Assembly: GCF_030373245.1 (NCBI RefSeq)
Contig: NZ_JAUCZF010000001.1
Coordinates: 930,001 to 994,000 of the forward strand
Origin: Hydrogenophaga sp.
GTDB taxonomy: Bacteria; Pseudomonadota; Gammaproteobacteria; Burkholderiales; Burkholderiaceae_C
Direction of reading: 5' to 3'
Length of the DNA: 64,000 nt
A program made the position numbers and the translations under genes. The notes beneath the pieces are model-generated. The model saw nothing but the letters and a program-made list of their open reading frames with translations, did no database searches and was not told the DNA's origin. Positions 17,561-26,670 of this stretch are shown one piece after another; positions within the stretch are counted from its first letter, which is position 1, and the number at the start of each line of letters is the position of its first letter.

Positions 17561-20530
17561 TCAACCCAATGACGTGAACAGCGCCACGTTGCCGCCGGCC
17601 GCGGTGGTGTTGATGCTGACGGTCTGCTCGGAGCAAAAGCGCATCAGGTAGTGTGGGCCGCCCGCTTTGGGGCCGGTGCCGGACAAACCTTCGCCTCCAA
17701 ACGGCTGCACGCCGACCACCGCGCCGATCATGTTGCGATTCACGTAGACGTTCCCTACGCGCGCGGCCGCTGCCAGTTGCCGTGCGCGGCTGTCGATGCG
17801 GGTCTGGATACCGAGTGTCAGACCGTAGCCCAGTGAGTTGATCTGCTGCATCACCGCCATCGGGTCGCCGCCCCAGCGCACGACCTGCAGCACTGGACCA
17901 AAGATTTCCTGCTTCACCGAGGAAATCGACGCTACCTCGAACATCTGCGGCGGGATCAGGTTGGGCAGATCGTTGGTTTTTGCCGGCGGCAACAATGCCT
18001 TGGCTTCTCTGTGCAGGCGCTGCACATGCCCGTTGACTCCAGCGAATGCTTCGGCGTCGATCACCGGCCCGAGGTCGGTGGCAAATTCGCTCGTCGTGCC
18101 GGCTTGCAACTCCTGGGCCGCGCCCTCGATCATCTCGATCACGCCATCGGCAATGCCTTCGTGCACGCACAGCAAACGCAATGCCGAGCAGCGCTGGCCC
18201 GCGCTGCGGAAGGCGCTCTGCATCACCGCGTCGACCACCTGTTCGGGCAAGGCAGTGCTGTCGACCAGCATGGCATTGATGCCGCCAGTCTCTGCAATCA
18301 GGGGGACAATGGCGCCGTCTTTGGCCGCCAGCGCACGCTGGATGATCTTGGCCACCTGGGTCGAGCCGGTGAACACCACCCCGGCAATGTCTGGCTGGGC
18401 CACCAGGGCCGCGCCCACGGTTTCCCCTGAGCCATGCAACAACTGCAGCGCATCGGCCGGTACGCCGCACTGGTGCAGCAGCTGCACCGCTGCCCAGGCT
18501 ACCCCTGGCGTCTGCTCGGCGGGCTTGGCCAGCACAGTGTTGCCCGTGGCGAGGGCCGCACTCACCTGGCCCAAGAAAATCGCGAGCGGAAAATTCCAGG
18601 GGCTGATGCAGACCCAGGTGCCGCGCCCTTCGAGCCGCAGCGTGTTGCTCTCGCCAGTGGGGCCAGGCAGCTCCGAGGGTGTCTGTAGGCGCTGCGCCTC
18701 CAGCGCGTAGTAGCGCAGAAAGTCGACCGCCTCGCGCACCTCGGACACCGCGTCACCCCAGGTCTTGTGCGCCTCTTTCACCAGCAGTGCACAGAAGTAC
18801 GGCAACTGCGACTGCAAGGCGTCGGCGGCTTTTTGCAGGATCTGGGCTCGCTCACCCACCGCCCGGTGGTTCCAGGCCTCAAACGCCATTTGTGATCGCG
18901 CGCAAGCCGCTTGCACAGCCTGGGCGCTGGCCTCGGGTACGGTTGGCACGCCCGCGCCGGCCAACGCGGCGATCAGCGGCGCGCGGTGCGCCACCACGGC
19001 CAGGTCAAGGCCGATGCTGTTGGGCCGCGCGGCGCCGAACAGCTGGGCTGGCATCGGCAGCACCTGGCGCGTGTCGAGTCGCAACGGCGAGACCAGCAGT
19101 TCGTCCATGCCAACCGATTCGTCGGCCAGCTGGTTCACAAACGAGGAGTTTGCGCCGTTCTCCAGCAGGCGGCGCACCAGGTAGGCAAGCAGATCGCGGT
19201 GCGCGCCCACCGGGGCATACACGCGGCAGCTCACCCCCGGGTTCTTGAGTACCTCGCGAAAGATACCTTCGCCCATGCCATGCAGACGCTGCAACTCGAA
19301 TGGCGCATTTTTCGCGCTGGACAGCTGAAGAATGGCGGCAATCGTGCCCGCGTTGTGCGTGGCGAACTGCGGAAAAATGGCATCAGGCGCCGCCAGCAGC
19401 GCCTGAGCGCAGGCGAGGTAACTCACATCGGTATGGTGCTTGTGCGTGAACACCGGATAGCCCTCCAGGCCCAATTCCTGCGCCCGCTTGATTTCAGCGT
19501 CCCAATAAGCGCCCTTGACCAAGCGACACATGAACCTCAGCTGATAGCGATGCGCCAGCTCGGCCACGTGCTCGATGAGCTCGACGGCGCGGGTCTGGTA
19601 CGACTGCAGCGCCAGGCCCAGGCCAATCCACTGCGGGCAATGTTGGGCCACCAGCTGGGCGATTTCCTCGAAGACGTCGAGCGAAAGCTCCAGCCGGTCC
19701 ACCTCTTCGGCGTCGATCGTGAGGTTGAGGTTGGCCGCGGCGGCGGCCGAGCACAGACTCCAGACCCGCGGCACCAGCTCTTCCATCACGCGAGCGTGTT
19801 GCAGGTCCTCATAGCGCGGATGCAGGGCGCTGAGCTTGATGGAGATGCCGTCGTTCTGCATCGGTGAGCGCTTGGGATCGGCCGTGCGCGCGATAGCGGC
19901 GATGGCGCTCTGGTAGCTCGCGAGGTAGCGGCGCGCGTCGGCGTCGGTACGAGCGCCTTCGCCCAGCATGTCAAAGCTGAAACTCAGCCGGCTCTGCCGC
20001 TTGCGCGCCGACGTCGCTTCCTTCATACCCTCCTCAATCGTCTGGCCCAGCACAAACTGCCGGCCCAGCAACTGCACCGCGCGCAGGGTCGCCGCCACCA
20101 CGGTGCGTGCGCCGAGCTTGGTCATCAGTCCGGACTCACCACTGGATTCGGGCAAAAACTTCTTGGACATGGCAATCGCCGAAGACGACAGGCGCGCCAG
20201 CGCCGAATCGGCGACACCTTCAAAGTCGGCACGCCCCAGCTGGTCAGCGGTGAGCGCGATGGCGGTTTCGGCATCAGGCACACGCAGCAAAGCTTCGGCC
20301 AGGCGCATCAGCGCCAGGCCTTCGGCGCTGGAGATCGGGTACTCCTTAAGCAGGCTTTCCATGGCCCAGAACGGCGGCGGGTTTTCGCGCACGGCGCGCA
20401 CCCAGGGTGAGGCCACCCCGGCCGCGGCCGCCCAGTCCAGCGCGCCTTCGAGCGCGGCAAGGCGCTGCTGGACCACGCCCGGCTCCGGACGGTAGGGGTG
20501 AGGCAGACGATCGGTCTGGCGCAGGGACAT
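17561..20530 (-). CDS. putA: Bifunctional proline dehydrogenase / P5C dehydrogenase
   Basis: Oxidises proline to P5C with FAD, then to glutamate with NAD. About 989 residues. The N-terminal half is a proline dehydrogenase barrel (VKGAYWDAEIKRAQELGLEG, then PVFTHKHHTDVSY). The C-terminal half is an aldehyde dehydrogenase (SPWNFPLAIFLGQV, FTGSTQVAKII, AETGGINAMLVD) with catalytic C781 in SAGQRCSALR. It lacks the N-terminal ribbon-helix-helix of the longer, self-regulating PutA proteins, so regulation must come from another protein, presumably the divergent Lrp-type gene. ATG at 20530 is preceded by GGAG; an upstream in-frame start is unlikely. Confidence 0.96.
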   Translation of the reverse strand: MSLRQTDRLPHPYRPEPGVVQQRLAALEGALDWAAAAGVASPWVRAVRENPPPFWAMESLLKEYPISSAEGLALMRLAEALLRVPDAETAIALTADQLGRADFEGVADSALARLSSSAIAMSKKFLPESSGESGLMTKLGARTVVAATLRAVQLLGRQFVLGQTIEEGMKEATSARKRQSRLSFSFDMLGEGARTDADARRYLASYQSAIAAIARTADPKRSPMQNDGISIKLSALHPRYEDLQHARVMEELVPRVWSLCSAAAAANLNLTIDAEEVDRLELSLDVFEEIAQLVAQHCPQWIGLGLALQSYQTRAVELIEHVAELAHRYQLRFMCRLVKGAYWDAEIKRAQELGLEGYPVFTHKHHTDVSYLACAQALLAAPDAIFPQFATHNAGTIAAILQLSSAKNAPFELQRLHGMGEGIFREVLKNPGVSCRVYAPVGAHRDLLAYLVRRLLENGANSSFVNQLADESVGMDELLVSPLRLDTRQVLPMPAQLFGAARPNSIGLDLAVVAHRAPLIAALAGAGVPTVPEASAQAVQAACARSQMAFEAWNHRAVGERAQILQKAADALQSQLPYFCALLVKEAHKTWGDAVSEVREAVDFLRYYALEAQRLQTPSELPGPTGESNTLRLEGRGTWVCISPWNFPLAIFLGQVSAALATGNTVLAKPAEQTPGVAWAAVQLLHQCGVPADALQLLHGSGETVGAALVAQPDIAGVVFTGSTQVAKIIQRALAAKDGAIVPLIAETGGINAMLVDSTALPEQVVDAVMQSAFRSAGQRCSALRLLCVHEGIADGVIEMIEGAAQELQAGTTSEFATDLGPVIDAEAFAGVNGHVQRLHREAKALLPPAKTNDLPNLIPPQMFEVASISSVKQEIFGPVLQVVRWGGDPMAVMQQINSLGYGLTLGIQTRIDSRARQLAAAARVGNVYVNRNMIGAVVGVQPFGGEGLSGTGPKAGGPHYLMRFCSEQTVSINTTAAGGNVALFTSLG

Positions 20531-20561
20531 GGTGAACTCCAAAACGGCGAGGTGTGCAGAT

Positions 20562-20576
20562 GCCGCATGATGCGGC
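20562..20576. promoter_or_regulatory. Dyad in putA/Lrp intergenic region
   Basis: GCCGCA and TGCGGC flank a 3-base centre in the 102-base gap between putA and the Lrp-type gene. Next to it lie two GAATTT direct repeats in an AT-rich stretch, the kind of DNA Lrp-family proteins bind. An operator role is inferred from position. Confidence 0.4.
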
Positions 20577-20632
20577 GTCTTAGGCGGAATTTTTCGCTGA
20601 ATTTGAACATTTGGCCGCACAATTCACTGCAT

Positions 20633-21106
20633 ATGACCCACTCAACCCATGACATCGACCGGATTGACATTCGTATCCTGCAGGCCTTGCAGATGGATGG
20701 CCGCCTGTCCAACCTCAAGCTCGCCGACACCGTGGGCCTGTCGCCCACCGCCGTTCTGGCGCGCACCCAGCGGCTGCAGCGCGAGGGCTACATCCTGGGC
20801 TACGAAGCGCGACTCAACCCACTCAAGCTGGGGCGCGGGATGACCGTGTTTGTGGAGGTTTACCTGGACCGCACCACGACCAACATGTTCGAGGAGTTCA
20901 AAGCGGCGGTGCAGGTGCGCGACGAAATCCTCGAATGCCACATGGTGGCTGGCGGCTTCGATTACCTGCTCAAGACCCGAATGGCCGACATGGTTGCGTA
21001 CCGTGAGTTTGCCGGCAGCGTGCTGTGGCAATTGCCTGGTGTGCGCGAGACCCGCACCTATGCGGTGATCGACGAGGTGAAGTGCAGCACGCGCTTGCCC
21101 CTCTGA
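20633..21106 (+). CDS. Lrp/AsnC-family regulator, probably of putA
   Basis: 157-residue feast/famine regulator. The N-terminal helix-turn-helix (about residues 5-60, with DIRILQALQMDGRLSNLKLA) is followed by a RAM ligand-binding domain (MTVFVEVYLDRTT, then ECHMVAGGFDYLLK). It is transcribed divergently from putA with a 102-base shared gap, the same arrangement as PutR/putA in alphaproteobacteria, where the Lrp-like protein activates putA in response to proline. The ATG at 20633 starts the conserved part; the open frame upstream of it reads as non-coding. Confidence 0.92.
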   Translation: MTHSTHDIDRIDIRILQALQMDGRLSNLKLADTVGLSPTAVLARTQRLQREGYILGYEARLNPLKLGRGMTVFVEVYLDRTTTNMFEEFKAAVQVRDEILECHMVAGGFDYLLKTRMADMVAYREFAGSVLWQLPGVRETRTYAVIDEVKCSTRLPL

Positions 21107-21207
21107 GGCTGCGCCTCTGGTCACCGGGCACATGCCCCGCACAGGGGTTGGCAGCTCTCCAGCGCGACCGCACAATGTCTTCAGATCTGCCAAGGAGACC
21201 CGTCACC

Positions 21208-21768
21208 ATGCGCCCCACCGTCCATCTGCTCTGTTCGTCGATGATGCTGCTTGCAGCCCAGGCCGCTGTGGCCCAGTCCACCCAGCCCGGGCTTTGGGAA
21301 ATCCAGAGCAAGGTGGGCGGCAACCCGCAGGTGGATCAGGCGATGGCGCAGATGCAGCAGCAGATGGCAGCCATGTCGCCCGCGCAGCGCAAGATGATGG
21401 AGGACATGATGGCGCGCCAGGGGGTCGGCATGAGCGCTGGACCGGGCGGCGCAATGACGGTGAAGGTCTGCATCACGCCCGAGATGGCCGCGAAGCAGGA
21501 GATGCCCGTGCAGGCCGAAGGTGACTGCACCACCCGGGTTACCCATCGCACGGGCAGCACCCTGACGATGAGCTTTACCTGCAGCAACCCGGCGTCCTCC
21601 GGGGAAGGCACCTACACGTGGCGCAGCGACAAGGCCTACGACATGAACATGCTGGTGCGATCCACGCAGAACGGCAAGCCGGTGAGCACCACCATCAAAG
21701 GCTCGGGGCGCTGGCTGAGCGCCGACTGTGGCCAGATCAAGCCCTTGCCGATGCCGTCGAAGAAGTAA
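21208..21768 (+). CDS. DUF3617 exported protein
   Basis: 186-residue exported protein of the DUF3617 family, function unknown. A Sec signal peptide ends near AQAAVAQS at about residue 26, and the mature part begins with the family signature QPGLWEIQSKVGG. A Met/Gln-rich segment (QMQQQMAAMSPAQRKMMEDMM in part) is likely a flexible helix. Later cysteines in VCITPEM, GDCTTRV, FTCSNP and SADCGQ could form two disulfides. AAGGAG is well placed before the ATG at 21208. It follows the Lrp-type gene by about 100 bases and need not be co-transcribed. Confidence 0.82.
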   Translation: MRPTVHLLCSSMMLLAAQAAVAQSTQPGLWEIQSKVGGNPQVDQAMAQMQQQMAAMSPAQRKMMEDMMARQGVGMSAGPGGAMTVKVCITPEMAAKQEMPVQAEGDCTTRVTHRTGSTLTMSFTCSNPASSGEGTYTWRSDKAYDMNMLVRSTQNGKPVSTTIKGSGRWLSADCGQIKPLPMPSKK

Positions 21769-21772
21769 GGCT

Positions 21773-22480
21773 TCAGCTGGAAGCCGGTGGACGGCTGCCG
21801 AAGATTGCCCGGCCCACCCGCACCAGGGTCGAGCCCGAGGCGATGGCCGCATCAAGGTCATCGCTCATGCCCATCGACAGGGTGTCAAGGGCCAAGCCCG
21901 ATTGGTTGAGCGCATCGAACAGCTCACGTGCCCGATCGAAGGCCACGCGCTGCGCCGCCAGCCCTTCGGCTGGCTCGGGAATGCACATCAGGCCACGCAG
22001 GCGCAGGCGAGGCAATTGCGCCACCGCCTCAGCCAGCGCGGGCAATTCGGCGGGTTCCACCCCAGACTTGTTCGCCCCGCCATCCACATTGACCTGCAGG
22101 CACACCTGCAGAGGTGGCAGATTCGCTGGGCGCTGCTCGCTCAGCCGCTGGGCGATCTTGAGCCGATCCACCGATTGTACCCAGTCGAAATGTTCGGCCA
22201 CCAGCCGCGTCTTGTTGCTCTGCAACGGGCCAATGCAATGCCAGCTCAAGGCCGCATCCGGTGCGAGCTCTCGCAGCGCCAGGATCTTCTCCACGCCCTC
22301 CTGCACATAGTTCTCCCCAAACGCAGGCTGGCCCGCTGACACCGCAGCCCGCACCGCTTCGGAACCGAAGGTTTTGGAAACGGCCAGCAGCGTGACCTGC
22401 GTCACATCGCGGCCAGCGACCTTACAGGCGTGGTCAATCCGCTGGCGAACGGTTAGGAGATTGGCTTCAATGGTCGTCAT
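21773..22480 (-). CDS. YggS/PLPBP-family PLP homeostasis protein
   Basis: 235-residue PLP-binding protein with an alanine-racemase-like N-terminal barrel and no catalytic activity known in the family; members buffer intracellular PLP. The PLP lysine is in TLLAVSKTFG at about residue 37. FGENYVQEGVEKI and SWHCIGPLQSNK are standard signatures, and SMGMSDDLDAAI near the C terminus binds the phosphate. The ATG at 22480 begins the conserved region. It is divergent from pilT with only 39 bases between starts, a neighbourhood common in proteobacteria. Confidence 0.94.
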   Translation of the reverse strand: MTTIEANLLTVRQRIDHACKVAGRDVTQVTLLAVSKTFGSEAVRAAVSAGQPAFGENYVQEGVEKILALRELAPDAALSWHCIGPLQSNKTRLVAEHFDWVQSVDRLKIAQRLSEQRPANLPPLQVCLQVNVDGGANKSGVEPAELPALAEAVAQLPRLRLRGLMCIPEPAEGLAAQRVAFDRARELFDALNQSGLALDTLSMGMSDDLDAAIASGSTLVRVGRAIFGSRPPASS

Positions 22481-22519
22481 AATCGCTCGTCGTACCAACA
22501 ACAGCCCACGGGACCCGGG

Positions 22520-23563
22520 ATGGACATCACCCAATTGCTGGCCTTCAGCGCCAAGAACAAGGCCTCGGATCTTCACCTTTCCGCCGGGCTACCACCCATG
22601 ATACGGGTGCATGGCGACGTGAGGCGCATCAACGTCGAACCGCTGGACCACAAGCAGGTCCACGGCATGGTGTACGACATCATGAACGACAGCCAGCGCA
22701 AACAGTACGAGGAATTTCTGGAGTGCGACTTCTCGTTCGAGATCGAAGGCCTGTCGCGCTTTCGCGTCAACGCCTTCAACCACAACCGGGGTGCCGGCGC
22801 GGTGTTCCGGACCATTCCCAGCAAGATCCTCACACTGGAGCAACTCAACGCACCCAAGATCTTCGGTGACCTTGCCTTGCGTCCACGCGGCCTGGTTCTG
22901 GTGACCGGCCCGACCGGTTCGGGCAAGTCGACCACGCTGGCCGGCATGGTCAACCACCTCAACGAGACCGAATACGGCCACATCCTCACCGTGGAGGACC
23001 CGGTGGAGTTCGTGCACGAGTCCAAGAAATGCCTGGTCAACCAGCGTGAGGTGGGTCCGCACACACTGAGTTTTGCCAACGCCCTGCGCTCGGCGTTGCG
23101 CGAAGACCCTGACGCGATCCTGGTGGGCGAGATGCGCGATCTGGAAACCATCCGTCTGGCGATGACGGCGGCCGAAACGGGTCACCTGGTATTTGGTACG
23201 TTGCACACCTCCAGCGCGGCCAAGACCATCGACCGCATCATCGACGTGTTCCCAGCTGAGGAAAAAGACATGGTTCGCGCCATGTTGTCGGAATCGCTGG
23301 TGGCTGTCATTTCGCAGACGCTGTGCAAGAACAAGGATGGCAGCGGTCGCGTGGCGGCGCACGAGATCATGCTCGGCACCAGCGCGATCCGGAACCTGAT
23401 CCGCGAGGCCAAGGTGGCGCAGATGTATTCCGCCATCCAGACCGGCAACAGCGTGGGCATGCAGACCCTGGACCAGAACCTGAGCGACCTGGTCAAGCGC
23501 AATGTGATCAGCCCGGCCGAGGCGCGCAGCAAGGCGAAGATTCCTGAGAACTTCCCAGGCTAG
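22520..23563 (+). CDS. pilT: Type IV pilus retraction ATPase PilT
   Basis: Hexameric ATPase powering pilus retraction in twitching motility. 347 residues with a PAS-like N-terminal domain (about 1-100). Walker A is GPTGSGKST at 130-138, followed by an Asp box and a His box of secretion ATPases (TLHTSSAAKTIDRIIDVFP). The PilT-specific C-terminal AIRNLIRE motif is intact. pilU follows on the same strand after a 150-base gap that holds repeat copy B, so the two may be separately transcribed or linked through the repeat. Confidence 0.97.
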   Translation: MDITQLLAFSAKNKASDLHLSAGLPPMIRVHGDVRRINVEPLDHKQVHGMVYDIMNDSQRKQYEEFLECDFSFEIEGLSRFRVNAFNHNRGAGAVFRTIPSKILTLEQLNAPKIFGDLALRPRGLVLVTGPTGSGKSTTLAGMVNHLNETEYGHILTVEDPVEFVHESKKCLVNQREVGPHTLSFANALRSALREDPDAILVGEMRDLETIRLAMTAAETGHLVFGTLHTSSAAKTIDRIIDVFPAEEKDMVRAMLSESLVAVISQTLCKNKDGSGRVAAHEIMLGTSAIRNLIREAKVAQMYSAIQTGNSVGMQTLDQNLSDLVKRNVISPAEARSKAKIPENFPG

Positions 23564-23567
23564 GAGT

Positions 23568-23660
23568 GCCCACCCCCCCGCGACAGGCCTGCCTCGCAGG
23601 CCTGTCACCCTCTAAAGGGGCAACACCTGCAGCCCGGCAAAGCCGGTTATGCGGTGTTCT
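23568..23660. repeat. Comamonad-type intergenic repeat, copy B
   Basis: Lies between pilT and pilU. It contains CCCACCCCCCC, an extra 11-bp stem GACAGGCCTGC/GCAGGCCTGTC (23582-23606, 3-base loop), CTAAAGGGGCAAC, CCCGGCAAAGCCGG and GCGGTGTTCTG, in the same order as copy A. Confidence 0.7.
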
Positions 23661-23713
23661 GAGAAGGGAAGCTGCTGCTGGATGATTCGACTGATTTGAG
23701 AAAGTGAGATTTC

Positions 23714-24850
23714 ATGGAACGCGACCAGGCATCCAAGTTCATCAACGATCTGCTCAAGCTGATGATCAGCCGATCGGGCAGTGACCTGTTCCTCACCTCC
23801 GATTTCCCGCCCGCCATCAAGGTCGACGGCAAGGTGACCAAGGTGTCGCCGCAACCGCTCAACGGAATCCACACCCTGTCGCTCGCGCGCTCCATCATGA
23901 GCGACAAGCAGGCCGCCGAGTTCGAGCGCACCAAAGAGTGCAACTTCGCGATCTCCCCGCCCAACATCGGCCGCTTTCGCGTCAGCGCCTTCATCCAGCA
24001 AGGCAAGGTCGGCATGGTGCTGCGGACCATTCCCGCCGTGCTGCCCACGATCGACAAGCTGGGTCTGCCTCAGGTGCTCAAAGACGTGGTCCTGTCCAAG
24101 CGCGGTCTGTGCATCCTGGTCGGCGCCACCGGCTCGGGAAAGTCCACTTCATTGGCCGCCATGGTCGACTGGCGCAATGAGCACACCTTTGGCCACATCA
24201 TCACAATCGAGGACCCGGTGGAGTTTGTGCACCCGCACAAAAACTGCGTGATCACGCAGCGCGAAGTGGGCCTGGACACCGACAGCTGGGCCGCTGCCCT
24301 GAAGAACACGCTGCGACAGGCGCCCGACGTGATCCTGATGGGCGAGATCCGTGACCGCGAGACCATGGAGCACGCGATCCAGTTCTCTGAAACCGGTCAC
24401 CTGTGTCTGGCCACACTGCACGCCAACAGCGCCAACCAGGCGCTGGACCGCATCATCAACTTCTTCCCAGAGGAACGCAGGGCTCAGCTGCTGATGGACC
24501 TCTCGCTCAACCTGCGTGCGCTGGTCTCGCAACGCCTGATCCCCAAGCAGGACAACAAAGGGCGCTTCGCGGCGGTGGAGATCATGCTCAACTCGCCGCT
24601 GATTTCCGATCTGATCTTCAAGGGCGATGTGGCCGAGATCAAGGAAATCATGAAGAAGAGCACCAACATCGGCATGCAGACCTTCGATCAGGCGCTGTTC
24701 AACGCCTTTGAGGAGCACATCATTTCGCTCGAGGATGCGCTGCGCAATGCCGATTCGCTCAACGATCTGCGCCTGCAGATCAAACTCAACAGCCAGCGCG
24801 CCAAGACGCAGGACCTGGCCGCGGGCACCGAGCACCTCACGATCGTGTAG
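23714..24850 (+). CDS. pilU: Type IV pilus retraction ATPase paralogue PilU
   Basis: PilT paralogue that assists PilT-dependent retraction. 378 residues with Walker A GATGSGKSTS near residue 135, an Asp-box region IITIEDPVEFVHPHKNC, and the His-box stretch CLATLHANSANQALDRIINFFP. The C-terminal extension of about 40 residues beyond the ATPase core (HIISLEDALRNADSLNDLRLQ) is typical of PilU and absent from PilT. It sits downstream of pilT, and its stop is followed immediately by repeat copy C. Confidence 0.96.
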   Translation: MERDQASKFINDLLKLMISRSGSDLFLTSDFPPAIKVDGKVTKVSPQPLNGIHTLSLARSIMSDKQAAEFERTKECNFAISPPNIGRFRVSAFIQQGKVGMVLRTIPAVLPTIDKLGLPQVLKDVVLSKRGLCILVGATGSGKSTSLAAMVDWRNEHTFGHIITIEDPVEFVHPHKNCVITQREVGLDTDSWAAALKNTLRQAPDVILMGEIRDRETMEHAIQFSETGHLCLATLHANSANQALDRIINFFPEERRAQLLMDLSLNLRALVSQRLIPKQDNKGRFAAVEIMLNSPLISDLIFKGDVAEIKEIMKKSTNIGMQTFDQALFNAFEEHIISLEDALRNADSLNDLRLQIKLNSQRAKTQDLAAGTEHLTIV

Positions 24851-24920
24851 CCCCCGAGGAGCTTCACTCGTCACCCCCAAGGGGGCAACCTGCGGACTTG
24901 CAAGGCCTGTTCCGCGGCAT
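24851..24920. repeat. Comamonad-type intergenic repeat, copy C (degenerate)
   Basis: Begins at the pilU stop codon. It keeps CACCCCCAAGGGGGCAACC and a CCGCGGCATTT end, but the central CCGGCAAAGCCGG piece is lost or altered. Reads as a shorter, diverged member of the family seen at 17435 and 23568. Confidence 0.55.
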
Positions 24921-25026
24921 TTAGGGCTGGTGCCGCGCACGCCGGAAAGCGAACCCGCTCTCCCGCGAAGCCGAGCTCCCTGGCACCCGTCGATGCCTCC
25001 AGGCAAATTGGTGGAAAATCGCGTGC

Positions 25027-25929
25027 ATGAATACCATCGCCGAACGCAGCTACGAATCCATCAAGTCCCAACGCGTAGCCTTCATCGGGCTGGGCGTGAT
25101 GGGTGCCCCCATGGCAGGACACCTGGCGCGCGCCGGCCACGCCGTCACGGTCTACAACCGCAACGCAGCCAAGGCGCAAGCCTGGGTCGATGAGTTTGGC
25201 GGCGCCTCCCAGCCGACCCCCAGACAAGCAGCCAAAGGCGCAGACGTGGTCTTTGTTTGCGTCGGCAACGACGATGACCTGCGCGCAGTGACGCTGGATG
25301 CAGACGGGGCCTTTGCGGGCATGACACCAGGGGCGGTGCTGGTCGATCACACCACCGCGTCGGCCGACGTGGCGCGTGAGCTCGCCGAGGCCGCCAAGTC
25401 ACTGGGCCTGCGCTTTGTCGACGCGCCGGTGTCGGGTGGTCAGGCGGGCGCGCAGAACGGGGCACTGACCGTGATGTGCGGCGGCGAGCTGGCTGCATTC
25501 GAAGCAGCTCGCCCGGTGGCGCTGGCTTTCTCGCGCGCCTTCACCCTCATGGGCCCCAGCGGCTCGGGGCAGCTCACCAAGATGGTCAACCAGATTTGCA
25601 TCGCTGGCCTGGTGCAGGGCCTGTCGGAAGCGATCGCATTCGGGCAAAAGGCGGGCCTGGACATGAACCAGGTGCTGGACGTGATCGGCAAGGGGGCAGC
25701 GCAAAGCTGGCAGCTCGACAACCGGGGCAAGACCATGGTGGCCGACCAGTTCAACTTCGGCTTCGCGGTGGACTGGATGCGCAAAGACCTTGGCCTGGTG
25801 ATCGACGAGGCCAAGCGCAACGGCGCTCGACTGCCGGTGACCGCACTGGTTGATCAGTTCTACGCCGACGTGCAGGCCATGGGCGGCAACCGCCTTGACA
25901 CGTCCAGCCTGATCAAGCGCCTGCGCTGA
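25027..25929 (+). CDS. NAD(P)-dependent beta-hydroxyacid dehydrogenase (3-HIBADH family)
   Basis: 300-residue oxidoreductase of the 3-hydroxyisobutyrate / tartronate semialdehyde reductase family. The Rossmann motif is GLGVMG at 21-26, the substrate motif is DAPVSGGQAGAQNGALT, and the catalytic lysine is K185 in QLTKMVNQI. The residue after the second Rossmann strand is YNRN, with Arg favouring NADPH. It has no catabolic partners beside it, so the physiological substrate is unclear. It is convergent with the BON-domain lipoprotein. Confidence 0.9.
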   Translation: MNTIAERSYESIKSQRVAFIGLGVMGAPMAGHLARAGHAVTVYNRNAAKAQAWVDEFGGASQPTPRQAAKGADVVFVCVGNDDDLRAVTLDADGAFAGMTPGAVLVDHTTASADVARELAEAAKSLGLRFVDAPVSGGQAGAQNGALTVMCGGELAAFEAARPVALAFSRAFTLMGPSGSGQLTKMVNQICIAGLVQGLSEAIAFGQKAGLDMNQVLDVIGKGAAQSWQLDNRGKTMVADQFNFGFAVDWMRKDLGLVIDEAKRNGARLPVTALVDQFYADVQAMGGNRLDTSSLIKRLR

Positions 25930-25944
25930 GGCACTGATCGCCCC

Positions 25945-26670
25945 TTACTGCGTGGTCGCTGCGGGTGCCTGTGGCACAGCAGCAGGAGCGGTCACAGGAG
26001 CAGCAGCCGGAGCCGCAGGCGTCGCAACTGGCGCTGCCGTTCCTGGCTGCAAACGCAAGCGCGCCAGTTCCTCTTCTGAAATGATCTCCAGCACCCGCAC
26101 CACCCGCTGAACGCCCGAGGTGTTGCGGGCGATCTCGGTTGCGCGGTCGGCTTCGCGCTGGGTCACGCGGCCCATCAGGTACACGGTACCGCGGTTGGTG
26201 ACCACCTTGAAGGCGGTGCCTGCAACATCGTTGGCGTCCAGCATGGACGCCTTGACCCGGCCAGTGATGATGGTGTCGGCCGAGCGCTGGGTGAGCGAGG
26301 GCGAGCCCAGCACCGCGAGCTCGTTCACGATGCTGCGCACGTTCTCCACGCCCGCCACCGTCTGCTCCACCAGCGCCTTGTCGCGTTCATTGCCCACCTC
26401 GCCAGTCAGCAGCACCTGTCGGTTGTAGCTGGTGACTGCGACGTTGACTCGGTCGCCCACGGCATCGCGCAAGCGGTTGGCAGCGCGCAACTCAATGCCC
26501 TGGTCTTCCAGCTGGATGCCCGAAGTGCGGCGATCCACCGCCACCATCGCGCCGGTGAGGGCGCCGCCAATGACCAGGGGCGCGCAGGCCGTGAGGGCTC
26601 CGCCGAGCACGGCAGTGCCCAGAGCGAGGGCGGCCCAGCGTGACCACGCGGGAGCAAAAGATTTGTTCAT
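25945..26670 (-). CDS. BON-domain outer-membrane lipoprotein (DolP/YraP-like)
   Basis: 241-residue lipoprotein with two BON domains. The signal peptide ends in the lipobox LTAC with C29. BON1 covers about 65-135 and BON2 about 140-205 (GTVYLMGRVTQREADRATEI). The last 35 residues are a low-complexity Ala/Pro/Val/Thr tail. E. coli DolP keeps outer-membrane integrity and supports BAM; that role is inferred here. The gene overlaps the SIS-domain gene by ATGA and belongs to the conserved yraN-SIS-BON group. Confidence 0.9.
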   Translation of the reverse strand: MNKSFAPAWSRWAALALGTAVLGGALTACAPLVIGGALTGAMVAVDRRTSGIQLEDQGIELRAANRLRDAVGDRVNVAVTSYNRQVLLTGEVGNERDKALVEQTVAGVENVRSIVNELAVLGSPSLTQRSADTIITGRVKASMLDANDVAGTAFKVVTNRGTVYLMGRVTQREADRATEIARNTSGVQRVVRVLEIISEEELARLRLQPGTAAPVATPAAPAAAPVTAPAAVPQAPAATTQ

